A stretch of 64,000 nucleotides of DNA from Gillisia sp. Hel1_33_143 (GTDB taxonomy: Bacteria > Bacteroidota > Bacteroidia > Flavobacteriales > Flavobacteriaceae), in assembly GCF_900104765.1 (NCBI RefSeq), contig NZ_LT629737.1, forward strand, positions 434,001 through 498,000, in the 5' to 3' direction. This document shows positions 27,801 through 36,196 of the stretch, one piece after another. The notes under the pieces were generated by a model. That model did no database searches, was not told the DNA's origin, and was given only the letters and a program-made list of their open reading frames with translations. Every line of letters starts with the position of its first letter. Positions within the stretch are counted from its first letter, which is position 1. The position numbers were made by a program, and so were the translations under genes.

Positions 27801-28162
27801 ATTTTGAAGTTGGAGAGACCGAGAAAGCAAAGCAACTTTTTGAAAAAGTATCGAGTAAATATCAAGAAGACTTAAAGTATTATAGCGGATGGGATCAGGA
27901 GAGACAATATCGCTATGCAGATGATATTATCACTTCTATGGAACGATTTAGATCTTTGGTAGATGTGATAGTGCTAAGCGGAGAAAGAGAATTTGCACGA
28001 GAGAAAGCAGAGGAGTTCAATAATTACTTAAAATTATTTCCACAATTTTATGATAATTCTCCGGAGCCAGAACAAACACAAGATTCTCCTACAGAGCAAG
28101 ATCTTATAAATGAATTCAAAAGAACCCAACAGTTAGACTCTTTAGATAGCGTACCGCAATAG
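24866..28162 (+). CDS. DUF2723 membrane protein, GT117-like putative O-glycosyltransferase
   Basis: The protein (1098 aa) begins with a loop-rich motif (TVEPTASFWDAGEYIATS) containing the acidic residues typical of the first luminal/periplasmic loop of GT-C glycosyltransferases, followed by about ten membrane helices to residue 320 and a second helix set near 540-660. The C-terminus (about 680-1098) is a periplasmic domain with helical TPR-like repeats. It belongs to DUF2723, related to eukaryotic TMEM260 and CAZy GT117, which includes protein O-mannosyltransferases. Bacterial substrate is unknown; protein O-glycosylation or envelope polymer assembly is plausible. It is nine bases upstream of a NodB-type deacetylase, probably one operon. 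Confidence 0.85.
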   Translation: MTEFNFSKWNKILGWLVFVIALITYWSTVEPTASFWDAGEYIATSAHLEVGHPPGAPLYQMMGAVASVFASDSKNVALMVNCMSGLASAFAIMFMFWSIVLILFKVAGPLKIQTSGSKIAILGSALVGSLAFTFTDSFWFNAVEAEVYAMAAGIMALLFYLGLLWERDMFKPRGYRWLILISFVVGLSFGVHFLGLLTIPAIGFLYFFKNYSKVTIKNFIIANIAVVAVLMFIFKLLLPYTLTFFASSEIFFTNSIGLPFNTGTVIAFLIIVAAFYFGINYTRKKQYFQLNTLFLCILFILIGFSSWTMLPIRSNSNTVINENSPNNARELLAYYNREQYGETHLFYGPQFTEMYSGLDPENPYSDEKPNYERDEKAGKYIIVNDYKNAKQNLDDNHKTVLPRMWSSEHAVNYMQFTGPIDFTIKPEYQDQQQLQTAVAEFKQSYAIGKLDNDDYNSFLSQFGQYLNVEKPSFGSNMSYLFEFQMGYMYWRYFMWNFVGRQNDIQGQYTDLNGNWLSGIDFIDEWHLGSQDNLPSDVKNNKARNTYYFLPLILGLIGLFFHFKKDKKGFWVLMVFFLFTGIALKIYLNERPFEPRERDYALVGSFYVFAMWIGIGVYALFDLLKDYLKPKLAAPIVIAATLLAVPTIMASQNWNDHDRSDRYTALAMAKMYLDSLDENAILFTIGDNDTFALWYVQQIEGYRTDVRIVNTSLFATDWYIDQMKRKAWESEPIPSQLEHSQYRAGTNDFVIFQPVTQDTMDIKNWMNWIASDNPGTKGELQSGQTVNTFPTKSIRIGVDKASVLKNKIVEAKSADEIVDNIFIKLDGNVVYKNRLLMLDIIANNNWERPIYFTGGSFGDDDYLWMKDFLQLDGVAYKLVPIQTPLDPRNPYNMGRINTDKMYDLVKNWDWGNMGDPNIYQDPETRKNSITYRSNLARLVEALLREGDKERAKNILDLAMENMPVDYYGYYTLLEPYIRGYFEVGETEKAKQLFEKVSSKYQEDLKYYSGWDQERQYRYADDIITSMERFRSLVDVIVLSGEREFAREKAEEFNNYLKLFPQFYDNSPEPEQTQDSPTEQDLINEFKRTQQLDSLDSVPQ

Positions 28163-28171
28163 TCTAAGAAT

Positions 28172-28810
28172 ATGGCTTATTTAAAAAAAATATCCACATT
28201 AGGGAAGTTGATTTATCCTTCTCTAATGTGGAATTTTTCTAGAAAAGAAAAAGATCTCTATCTCACCTTTGATGATGGCCCACATCCCACCATCACTCCT
28301 TGGGTTTTGGAACTTCTAGCTCAATATAAAGCTAAAGCAACCTTCTTTTGCGTTGGAGATAACATCTATAAATTCCCAGAGATCTTTAAGCAGATCATTT
28401 CTGAAGGCCATAGTATTGGTAACCACACTTACCATCATCTAAATGGCTGGAAAACCTCAACAGCATCCTATCTAGCAGATGTAGCCTTAGCAAATGAGGC
28501 TGTTACTAAACAAACAGTACTCCAGTCAGACAAAAAACTATTTAGACCTCCTTATGGCAAAGCCAGCATATCTCAGCTTAAAAAGCTTAAAAAGCTTAAT
28601 TATAAGATCGTAATGTGGGAGACTATAAGTGGAGATTTTGACCAGTCTATCTCGTCAAAACAATGCTTTAAAAATGTTGTTGAGAATTGCACGTCCGGGA
28701 GTATTGTGGTATTTCACGATAGTGAAAAAGCAAAAAAACACCTAAAGTATACGTTACCAAAGGTGTTAGAATATTATAATTATAAAGGCTATACTTTTAA
28801 AAAGATCTAA
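28172..28810 (+). CDS. Polysaccharide deacetylase (NodB homology domain)
   Basis: The protein (212 aa) shows the carbohydrate esterase 4 motifs: TFDDGPHP (motif 1, catalytic and metal Asp), HSIGNHTYHH (motif 2, metal His pair), RPPYGK (motif 3), and a WETISGDFD segment corresponding to the later motifs. It removes acyl groups from N-acetylated sugars in peptidoglycan or surface polysaccharide. No signal peptide is visible. It follows the GT117-like gene by nine bases and overlaps the convergent thioredoxin-fold gene by four bases. Confidence 0.92.
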   Translation: MAYLKKISTLGKLIYPSLMWNFSRKEKDLYLTFDDGPHPTITPWVLELLAQYKAKATFFCVGDNIYKFPEIFKQIISEGHSIGNHTYHHLNGWKTSTASYLADVALANEAVTKQTVLQSDKKLFRPPYGKASISQLKKLKKLNYKIVMWETISGDFDQSISSKQCFKNVVENCTSGSIVVFHDSEKAKKHLKYTLPKVLEYYNYKGYTFKKI

Positions 28811-29103
28811 AGGTGTTCTTTTAAAATACTTATAAGCGTATTGGCATCTTGCTCTCCACTTTGGCGCCATTTCATCTCACCATTCTTATAGATCATGAGT
28901 GTTGGTAAACCTTGAACGCGAAGTGCTTCTGCTAATTGACTATTTTTATCTACATCAATTTTAATGATTTTGGCCTTATCACCCAAAGCCGCAGCTACAT
29001 CTCTAAGCACAGGGTGCATAAGATTGGAAGCTTCATTCCATTCGGTATAAAAATCTAAAAGCACCGGAATGTTTAAATCTATTAATTCACCAAATTTTGA
29101 CAT
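28807..29103 (-). CDS. Thioredoxin-fold protein lacking the CxxC motif
   Basis: The protein (98 aa) aligns along its whole length with the trxA product at 19985-20284 (for example KIIKIDVDKNSQLAEALRVQGLP and MKWRQSG), including the cis-Pro loop GLPTLMIYKNG. At the active site, however, it reads Trp-Asn-Glu-Ala-Ser (residues 22-26) where thioredoxin has Trp-Cys-Gly-Pro-Cys. No other Cys is present, so it cannot carry out dithiol redox chemistry. A binding, chaperone-like or regulatory role is likely. It is convergent with, and overlaps by four bases, the deacetylase. Confidence 0.88.
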   Translation of the reverse strand: MSKFGELIDLNIPVLLDFYTEWNEASNLMHPVLRDVAAALGDKAKIIKIDVDKNSQLAEALRVQGLPTLMIYKNGEMKWRQSGEQDANTLISILKEHL

Positions 29104-29176
29104 ACACTAAAAACTGAGTTTGTTGATTTTTGATATCACTATTCAAAATAATATCAAATATACTAATTTCTTTGAA

Positions 29177-30406
29177 TTATGCGAGTTTTGAGCCTTTGCG
29201 AAGTTCAATAACACTTACTTCCGGCCAAATTCCTACACGCCCTGGATAAGCCAGGTAACCAAACCCTCTGTTCACGTTAATATATCTACCAAACTCCTCG
29301 TAAATACCGGCCCAATTCTCATATCTGTAAGATACAGGACTCCATTTAAACCATCCCGGTATTTCTATACCAAATTGCATCCCATGAGTATGGCCACTAA
29401 GAGTTAGATGATAATGATTAGGGTCTGATTTTATTTTCTCTTGCCAATAAGATGGATCATGGCTCATTAATACTTTAAAATCTTCTTTTGCCACACCTTT
29501 ACCAGCAAGATCGAGATCTCCTTTTTTCTTAAATCCTCCTGCGCCCCAATTTTCTACACCTACTAAAGCTATTCGCTCTCCATTTCTCTCTAAAAATCTA
29601 TGCTCGTTAAGTAAAAGGTCCCATCCCATGTCTGCATGGACCGCCTTAAGATCCTCAATATTAGCTATTCTGGCAGCATCAGACTCCCATTGAACATAAT
29701 CTCCATAATCATGGTTCCCTAAAACAGAGAATACACCATCTTTAGCAGAGATCTGAGCAAAGGTAGATTTCCACGTATCCATTTCCTCTGCCTTATTATT
29801 CACTAGGTCTCCTGTAAAAAGAACGATATCACTTTCTTGCTCATTTATAAGATCTACTCCATATTTGATCTTCTCATGATTATCAAAACTACCACTGTGA
29901 ACATCGCTAATTTGTGTTATTCGATAACCATCAAAAGCACTAGGCAGATCATCAAAGTAAAGCACATATTTAAGTACTTTATAATTGTACTTACCCCAGT
30001 ACATTCCGTAGAGCAAAGACAAGAAGGGTATTGCAGCTATACCAAGGGCTATCTGACCTAAGAACTTGCGTCTTTCCGGCAATTCAAAAGAGGAAGAAGA
30101 TGATCCTGAAAGTTTACTGTATGATGCCATAAAGATCCTCACTAGATCTTCCCCAAACATAAAGATGGTAAGAATAAGTTTTCCTGCCATAAACGCAAGA
30201 ACTACCCCCAAGGCGTAACCCCTACCCCCGGTAAAACCACCACTAGGATTTGGCTGTACAAACTGATAGATAAAATTCCCTAGAACCAACAGAGAAATTA
30301 TAATATAAGCCAGACTAACGATGTTATTTTTAGTAATGGCTCTTATTGCCTGATAAGCATAAAGATCTACAAGAATGTAAAAAATAATAAATATAATCCA
30401 ACGCAT
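29177..30406 (-). CDS. Membrane-anchored metallophosphoesterase (YkuE/YaeI-like)
   Basis: The protein (409 aa) has about four N-terminal membrane helices (residues 1-150) and a C-terminal calcineurin-like domain with DVHSGS, FTGDLVNN, GNHDY, LMSHDP and GHTHGMQ. The architecture matches Bacteroidota relatives of YkuE/YaeI (UDP-2,3-diacylglucosamine or phosphoester hydrolases of the envelope), but the substrate is unproven. The gene is not tightly linked to others: 73 bases separate its stop from the CxxC-less thioredoxin gene and 165 bases lie upstream. Confidence 0.85.
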   Translation of the reverse strand: MRWIIFIIFYILVDLYAYQAIRAITKNNIVSLAYIIISLLVLGNFIYQFVQPNPSGGFTGGRGYALGVVLAFMAGKLILTIFMFGEDLVRIFMASYSKLSGSSSSSFELPERRKFLGQIALGIAAIPFLSLLYGMYWGKYNYKVLKYVLYFDDLPSAFDGYRITQISDVHSGSFDNHEKIKYGVDLINEQESDIVLFTGDLVNNKAEEMDTWKSTFAQISAKDGVFSVLGNHDYGDYVQWESDAARIANIEDLKAVHADMGWDLLLNEHRFLERNGERIALVGVENWGAGGFKKKGDLDLAGKGVAKEDFKVLMSHDPSYWQEKIKSDPNHYHLTLSGHTHGMQFGIEIPGWFKWSPVSYRYENWAGIYEEFGRYINVNRGFGYLAYPGRVGIWPEVSVIELRKGSKLA

Positions 30407-30515
30407 GAATTCTCAAATTTTTCACGAATATACTGGTAATCAAAACTTAAATCTTTAATTTTTAGTTTCTTTAACTAATGTTCTAATTAGCCATAATTCT
30501 ATATAGTTGTCTCCA

Positions 30516-30546
30516 AATAAAAAGCAGGCTTACAAAAGCCTGCTTC
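30516..30546 (-). terminator. Intrinsic terminator of the 3-hydroxybutyrate-type operon
   Basis: On the minus strand the perfect 10-bp stem AAGCAGGCTT / AAGCCTGCTT with a four-base loop is followed by TTTTTATTT. It lies 27 bases after the stop of the last gene at 30572. Confidence 0.9.
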
Positions 30547-30571
30547 TTTCTAATAAACACTTAACAAATTA

Positions 30572-31342
30572 TTATTGTGCAGACCATCCTCCATCTAGTG
30601 TAAAGGCAGATCCTGTTATTGCTGAAGAATTATCCATAGCTAGATAAAGGGCTAATTCAGAAATCTTTTCTATTGGTATAAATTCTTTAACTGCCTGCTT
30701 CTTTAACATGATCTGGGTTACTACCTCATCTTCAGAAAGTTTATGGGCTTTAGCCTGATCTTTAATCTGTCCTTCTATCAAAGGTGTTTTCACATAGCCT
30801 GGGCAAATAGCATTACAGGTAATATTATGTCCTGCCCCTTCTAAACCTAATACTTTGGTAAGTCCTATAACCCCATGTTTTGCTGAAACATAAGCAGCTT
30901 TATATTCTGAAGCCCTTAAACCATGAACCGATGAGATATTTATAATTCTTCCAAAATCTTGCTTTTTCATGATCTTCCAAACCGCCTTAGAGGCAATAAA
31001 AGCTGAAGTAAGATTTATAGCTATAATAGCATTCCATTTATCTAATGGAAATTGTTCTACAGGTGCCACATATTGAATCCCTGCATTGTTAATTAAAACA
31101 TCTATACTTTTAAAAAGCTCCTCCGCTTTATTTACGAGTGCTTCAATTTCTTCAGGCTTGGTAAGATTGGCATTAGAAAAGGCTGTATTAACACCAAACT
31201 TCTCTCCTACCTCAGCAGCTATTTTAGCTCCATCTTTTTCTAAACCATGAAACATAATATTATAGCCCGCCTCTGCAAATCCTAGAGCTATTGCATGGCC
31301 TATACCACTGGTACTTCCTGTAATTAATGCTGTTCTATTCAC
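30572..31342 (-). CDS. bdhA: 3-hydroxybutyrate dehydrogenase (short-chain dehydrogenase)
   Basis: The protein (256 aa) oxidises D-3-hydroxybutyrate to acetoacetate with NAD+. It has the Rossmann motif TGSTSGIG (residues 8-15), NNAG (85-88), catalytic Ser137/138, Tyr151 and Lys155 (YVSAK), and the HBDH-typical C-terminal pattern VKTPLIEGQIKDQAK with a conserved end LDGGWSAQ. These features distinguish it from generic acyl-ACP reductases. It is the last gene of the unit, overlaps the alpha/beta hydrolase by eight bases and is followed by a strong terminator. Confidence 0.88.
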   Translation of the reverse strand: MNRTALITGSTSGIGHAIALGFAEAGYNIMFHGLEKDGAKIAAEVGEKFGVNTAFSNANLTKPEEIEALVNKAEELFKSIDVLINNAGIQYVAPVEQFPLDKWNAIIAINLTSAFIASKAVWKIMKKQDFGRIINISSVHGLRASEYKAAYVSAKHGVIGLTKVLGLEGAGHNITCNAICPGYVKTPLIEGQIKDQAKAHKLSEDEVVTQIMLKKQAVKEFIPIEKISELALYLAMDNSSAITGSAFTLDGGWSAQ

Positions 31343-32129
31343 TTTTAAGAAATTTTAATATCACTCTATTAAATTCATCTGGTTGATCCATGGTAACTCC
31401 ATGTCTGGATGCTTTTATTATATGCAACTTAGAATTCTGCATTTTAGCCACGTAATTTTCTTTGGAGGCAATTGGGGTATAATCAAATTCTGATGCAATT
31501 ACCAAACAAGGTATTGCTATTTGTTCTATTTTAGCTCCCAATCCCCAATTCATTAAACTTGTAAAAGAATTAAAATAGGGTTCTAATTGATTCTTACTGG
31601 CTCTATCAAAAAATGCCTGCTGAAGTTGTTCTTGCCCCTTATCGGGAAACATTCCTTCAGAAACCTTTTTAGCCATAGCTTCCATGCCTTTGGTTCTTAA
31701 AAGTTGAGTTCTTTCCTGAATCATTTGATCTCCAAACGCTCCAAGATTATTAAAATCTGGTGCCGTGTTTACAATTACCATCTTCTTAAATAGAGATGGA
31801 TATCTAACAGCCATTTCAAATGCTACGGCGCCTCCCATGGAAAATCCAATTACAGAGCAACGAGTAACACTTATCTCTTCTAACAATAACTTCATATCTT
31901 CTGCACAAAGCTTCACTCCATACTCCTCTTTTAATAAGGGTTTTGATGAATTACCATGACCTCTAAAATCTGGCGCTATAACTCTAAAGTTATTAGTAAG
32001 CGTCTCGATCTGAAGATCCCAGTCTGCTTTGGTAGAACCTAAGCCATGGAGAAGAAGCACAACTTCTCCTTCTCCCTGATCTAGATATTCTATATTAACA
32101 TTATTGTTTAATTTTCTTTGATGGATCAT
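31335..32129 (-). CDS. Cytosolic alpha/beta hydrolase
   Basis: The protein (264 aa) has the oxyanion motif HGLGS, the nucleophile elbow GFSMGG with Ser97, an acidic residue in SEFDYTP and a catalytic His in SRHGVTMDQP. It has no signal peptide. Relatives include 3-oxoadipate enol-lactonase and assorted esterases. Because it overlaps bdhA by eight bases and follows the TonB-dependent receptor by 17 bases, an esterase acting on a 3-hydroxybutyrate ester is a reasonable inference. Confidence 0.85.
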   Translation of the reverse strand: MIHQRKLNNNVNIEYLDQGEGEVVLLLHGLGSTKADWDLQIETLTNNFRVIAPDFRGHGNSSKPLLKEEYGVKLCAEDMKLLLEEISVTRCSVIGFSMGGAVAFEMAVRYPSLFKKMVIVNTAPDFNNLGAFGDQMIQERTQLLRTKGMEAMAKKVSEGMFPDKGQEQLQQAFFDRASKNQLEPYFNSFTSLMNWGLGAKIEQIAIPCLVIASEFDYTPIASKENYVAKMQNSKLHIIKASRHGVTMDQPDEFNRVILKFLKSE

Positions 32130-32146
32130 CTACTATCCTTTTTGCT

Positions 32147-34630
32147 TTATTTTCTTAAAGCTTCAATAGGTAAATGATACTTTAATTCTACCTGAAATAA
32201 TCTACCTATTTCTGGAGATGCTACAAATTCTCTAACTTCAGAATTAAGTACGTTGGTAATGCTTGCTCCTATAGCTAAGTTTTCTGTAATGTTATATCCA
32301 ACATTTAGGTCAAAATTTACAAATCCACCTAAAGGACCATAGTTCCAGGTTCTACCATTTCTAGCATTTTCAATTACATCATTAGTTCCATCTCCATTAA
32401 GATCTTGTGTTTTAGCGGCGATGTTTATTCCAGAGAAAAAGTCATATTCCTGTACATATCTAGCATATAAAGAACCATAGAACTTTGGAGAAGTATAATA
32501 GTATCCTAGACCAAATTTATTCTTAGGTGTATTTATTGGTAGATCTGTGGTAGTTACTACTCCATCTTTATTAGCATCATTGGCAAGATCATCTGTATCT
32601 AAACTAAAATCGAAGAATGAATAATTGAAAGAAAATCTATTCTTATCATTTAGGTAATAGTTCAATCCAAAGTCTGCCCCGTAAGTATCAACAGATCCAA
32701 AATTTAAATAGGTAAGAACTACAGCTCCTGTAGAACCAGGAATTACTTCTCCTATTGGCGTATTCCCTCTTTGCGTTACTGGTGATGTTGCTGTAATATT
32801 TATTAATGGACTCAAGAAATCTTCAGACATATTATAATAAGCATTTACATCTAAGAACAACTTATCTCCAGCTATTTTCCCTTTATACCCAATTTCATAA
32901 GATTTGATGGTCTCTACCTTTAATGGATCTATTACAGTTCCATCTTGAAGCGTAAATCCTTCTCCATTTCCAAGTACCAATCCACCAAAAAGATTACCGC
33001 TTAAGTTAAGAATTGAAGGGGCAGCGATCCCTTTTCCATAAGTCAATCTAAAACTACCAAAATCAAAATTCTTTACAATTGCGGCTTTCGGAATAAAGTT
33101 TCCTCCGTATAACTCATGATCGTCATATCTTCCTACAAATAATAAATCTACAGCTGCTTCTTCAAAGGTATATTCAACCTGCCCATAAACTCCGGTCTGG
33201 TCTATAACTATTGGTCCATCTGAATCTAATAGATAAGTATTCTTAGAATCTGCACGATCTTCTTGAAATTGTGCACCTAAAACATATTTAAAGTCACCAA
33301 TTTCATTGTTATATTGAGCTTCCGCATTAAATCTTCTAGAGTTGTCTTTAAAAACACTTCCTCTAGGCAAACTAATTCCACCATCTGGAAGACCTTCTAC
33401 CGGAAACCATTGTTCTGTGTAAGAGCGAGCTAAAGCTTCTTGCTCTGTAAAACCATTATTTATAAAAGACACATAGTTTTGAGTGCGCTGGTTGATAGCA
33501 TATGTATCTTCGGTCTTACTCCATGTATGATAAATGTTAGCGTAGAAATGTGGAGAGATAAGTTTTGCCTGAGCATAATCTATAGCCCAGTCTGTGATCT
33601 GATTTCTTCCTGCATTAGTTACACCTAAGTTACTGTTGTTACTATGCCCGTAAGATGCTATGATATCTGTTTTAGGCGAAAGAGAATAATATGCAGCTCC
33701 TCCATATTTTGTGGTAGAGAATTTTCTATCTAATTCTAATTCTGGATAAGCTGTAGTTCCTACATATACAGAATCTACATAGTCAAACTCTTTACCCTGA
33801 GTGTGTTCTCCCCAAACTTTGAAAGCAAATTTATCAGACAATTTCATGGCATGACGCAATCTTGCACTAAAAACCTCTTGATTTCCTGCAGCTACGGCAA
33901 TATCTGTACCTTCTGAAGTTCGAGGATCTTTAGTAATTGTAGCAACCAACCCATTATGAGCATTAGGCCCATATAAGGCAGCATTTGGTCCTAATATAAT
34001 TTCAACTCTTTCAATATCATCTTTGGTGATCGTAGTAAAAGTACCTAATGGTAACCCTGTTGCTACCAGAGTTGAAATTCTTCCATCTTCAACTTGTAAA
34101 TTCTTAGAGTTAAAAGCAGAGTTAAAACCACGAATATTGATCCCGGTTCCCTGAACTCCACTTCTTACAAAGTCTACTCCTTTTTGTCTTGCAGCCAATT
34201 CCCCCGGATTACCGGCATAGCTTGCAATTTCTTTAGAACCAATAATTGCAATGGTAGCAGGAGCTCTCGTTACTTTTTGAGGTCTACGAGAAGCAGAAAG
34301 TACTACCTCATCCATTACAGAAGAAGATAGATTTAAACTAATATCTAGCTTTACATCTTGCCCTGCAGTAACGCTTACTTCTTTGGTTATACTTTCATAG
34401 CCCATAAAAAATACATCTATAGTGTATGTTTTTGGGTCTAGGTTATCTAATTTAAAATTTCCGTTCTCATCTGCAGAAACTCCGGTGTTAGTTCCTCTAA
34501 CAACGATATTGGTTCCCATTAGTGGTTCTTGTGATGTAGCGTCCACCACAGTTCCGCTTATACTCCCCTTTTGGGCGAATGAAGCAATGCTGAAAAAGAT
34601 GCTTACAAGCATCAAGATTTTGATCTTCAT
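32147..34630 (-). CDS. TonB-dependent outer membrane receptor with N-terminal CarboxypepD_reg domain
   Basis: The protein (827 aa) has a signal peptide (1-19), a carboxypeptidase-regulatory-like domain (about 21-105, GSISGTVVDATSQEPLMGTN), a plug domain (about 115-235, with INIRGFNSAF) and a 22-strand-type barrel ending in an amphipathic strand (FQVELKYHLPIEALRK). It would import a solute too large or scarce for porins, powered by TonB. No SusD partner is nearby, so it is not a SusCD polysaccharide system. It is 17 bases ahead of the alpha/beta hydrolase and bdhA, and 123 bases after the orphan helical protein. Confidence 0.92.
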   Translation of the reverse strand: MKIKILMLVSIFFSIASFAQKGSISGTVVDATSQEPLMGTNIVVRGTNTGVSADENGNFKLDNLDPKTYTIDVFFMGYESITKEVSVTAGQDVKLDISLNLSSSVMDEVVLSASRRPQKVTRAPATIAIIGSKEIASYAGNPGELAARQKGVDFVRSGVQGTGINIRGFNSAFNSKNLQVEDGRISTLVATGLPLGTFTTITKDDIERVEIILGPNAALYGPNAHNGLVATITKDPRTSEGTDIAVAAGNQEVFSARLRHAMKLSDKFAFKVWGEHTQGKEFDYVDSVYVGTTAYPELELDRKFSTTKYGGAAYYSLSPKTDIIASYGHSNNSNLGVTNAGRNQITDWAIDYAQAKLISPHFYANIYHTWSKTEDTYAINQRTQNYVSFINNGFTEQEALARSYTEQWFPVEGLPDGGISLPRGSVFKDNSRRFNAEAQYNNEIGDFKYVLGAQFQEDRADSKNTYLLDSDGPIVIDQTGVYGQVEYTFEEAAVDLLFVGRYDDHELYGGNFIPKAAIVKNFDFGSFRLTYGKGIAAPSILNLSGNLFGGLVLGNGEGFTLQDGTVIDPLKVETIKSYEIGYKGKIAGDKLFLDVNAYYNMSEDFLSPLINITATSPVTQRGNTPIGEVIPGSTGAVVLTYLNFGSVDTYGADFGLNYYLNDKNRFSFNYSFFDFSLDTDDLANDANKDGVVTTTDLPINTPKNKFGLGYYYTSPKFYGSLYARYVQEYDFFSGINIAAKTQDLNGDGTNDVIENARNGRTWNYGPLGGFVNFDLNVGYNITENLAIGASITNVLNSEVREFVASPEIGRLFQVELKYHLPIEALRK

Positions 34631-34753
34631 AAATTAATTGTTTAGTTATTTAAGACCAATTTAACAAGTTGATATGCCTTTAACAGGAAGTTGAGATATT
34701 ATAAAAGTGTGACCTAAAGCAAATAAGATTCAAATAATTACCTAAAATCACTA

Positions 34754-36196
34754 TTAGCGTGCTTTACCTACAGTAGCATTAAGTTGTGACTTAACCTGTA
34801 GAAATAATTCTGGAAGTGTAAATGAAAGTCTTTCAATAAATAAATTTAGATCTGCCATTCCCTTTTTATTGAAACCATTTGAACTACCCGCAGAATTTAT
34901 TAATTCTAATTTCAGTTTATCTTCAGAAATAAAACCATTCATATACATAGCTAGATGGAAATACCAGTGAATCTTAGGTATAAAATCTTCCCTCATCATC
35001 GCTTCCTCTTCGCGTTCCAACAGATTGTATTTCTTTACCGATTTAAGCACCTCTTCATGTTTTTCTAAAGTAGTAAGCAGCATTAAATAATTAGAAAAGA
35101 AATGTCTCCACCTATGTTCAAAGACAAATTGCTTATTATTAAAAAGAAAATTTTCAGCAAAAGATTGAGCGATCTTTACCCGTTTATTTCTAATTAAAGT
35201 TCGCACATAATGCGTTGCAAAACCTAATTTTTGATGGTGATTGTTAGATCTTTTAAACAGCTCGTAATTGGAAGTCATTACATCTAATGCCTGTTTATTC
35301 TTTTCCTTTTTAAGAAGGATAGCAATAAGATTATTTAAATAGAATAGCTTGTCAGAATTTTCTTGTTTTAAAGAAAGGTGTGCATAATATTCTGCTTTGT
35401 CCAGATCGTCTAAATTAGAGTGAAGGATCACTCGGTTGGCATAATAATTAAAGAGCACTCGTTTGGCGTACATTTTCCCTTCTGCAAAGCAACTGTCCAT
35501 ATAATCGAATATCTTGGTTGCCTTTTCATATTCTTTATAGTTAAAATACAGAAACACCAACCTTATAAAAGCATTATACTTATTCTTACCATCTAGAACA
35601 TCGCTATATAAATAACTTAGTAGCTTCTCTTCCCAATGTTTGGTAATTAAGGTTCCGCTGGTATATTCATGAGTAAGATCTTTGGTTGCGTAGAAAAGTT
35701 GCTCCTTTACAGCCACCGCATTTAAATAGTATTCTTTATTCTCTTTCAAAAATAGATCTGTCTGCTCACAATCCTGATATCTGAATCTAATAAGCAGATA
35801 ATCCTGAAACTCTTTTACAAGCTCATAGAATTTCTGAAAATAAAAGGAAGTGTTATTATAAGTAGAGATCAAACTCAATAATTCCTGCTCTTGCTGAGGA
35901 GAAATGGTATCTGTAAAGATCTGCTTTTCTGTTTGAGAAAGGTATTCCAAATGCGCATCTACATCTGCTTGTTCCAGCTTATTACAGATCCATTTTTTTA
36001 TGTAGGCGTATTTTCTTTTGTCTATAGCTTCATCAAATTCTTCCGAAGTATAAAATTTCTCGGCATTAATGCAAACCTTCTTTAAGATCGACTCCTTTTC
36101 TAGGTCTCTAATTTTATTTTCTTTCAATAAAAATGAAGCTTCATGAGGAAGAATTCCTTCAGAAAAATCATTGAATATTTTAAGTTTAGATTTCAT
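34754..36196 (-). CDS. Unknown helical-repeat (TPR-like) cytosolic protein
   Basis: The protein (480 aa) is almost entirely helical with no signal peptide or membrane helix. Segments such as FIRLVFLYFNYKEYEKATKIFDYM and NNLIAILLKKEKNKQALDVM look like degenerate tetratricopeptide repeats. I see no helix-turn-helix, kinase or enzyme motif and do not recognise the family. Its start codon overlaps the stop of the exported alpha/beta hydrolase by one base (TAATG), so it is co-translated with a catabolic unit. A regulatory or scaffold role is possible but unsupported. Confidence 0.75.
   Translation of the reverse strand: MKSKLKIFNDFSEGILPHEASFLLKENKIRDLEKESILKKVCINAEKFYTSEEFDEAIDKRKYAYIKKWICNKLEQADVDAHLEYLSQTEKQIFTDTISPQQEQELLSLISTYNNTSFYFQKFYELVKEFQDYLLIRFRYQDCEQTDLFLKENKEYYLNAVAVKEQLFYATKDLTHEYTSGTLITKHWEEKLLSYLYSDVLDGKNKYNAFIRLVFLYFNYKEYEKATKIFDYMDSCFAEGKMYAKRVLFNYYANRVILHSNLDDLDKAEYYAHLSLKQENSDKLFYLNNLIAILLKKEKNKQALDVMTSNYELFKRSNNHHQKLGFATHYVRTLIRNKRVKIAQSFAENFLFNNKQFVFEHRWRHFFSNYLMLLTTLEKHEEVLKSVKKYNLLEREEEAMMREDFIPKIHWYFHLAMYMNGFISEDKLKLELINSAGSSNGFNKKGMADLNLFIERLSFTLPELFLQVKSQLNATVGKAR

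Noticed and set aside
32147-34630. Polysaccharide utilisation locus (SusCD)
   Set aside because: There is a TonB-dependent receptor but no SusD and no glycoside hydrolase; the neighbours are esterases and hydroxyacid metabolism.
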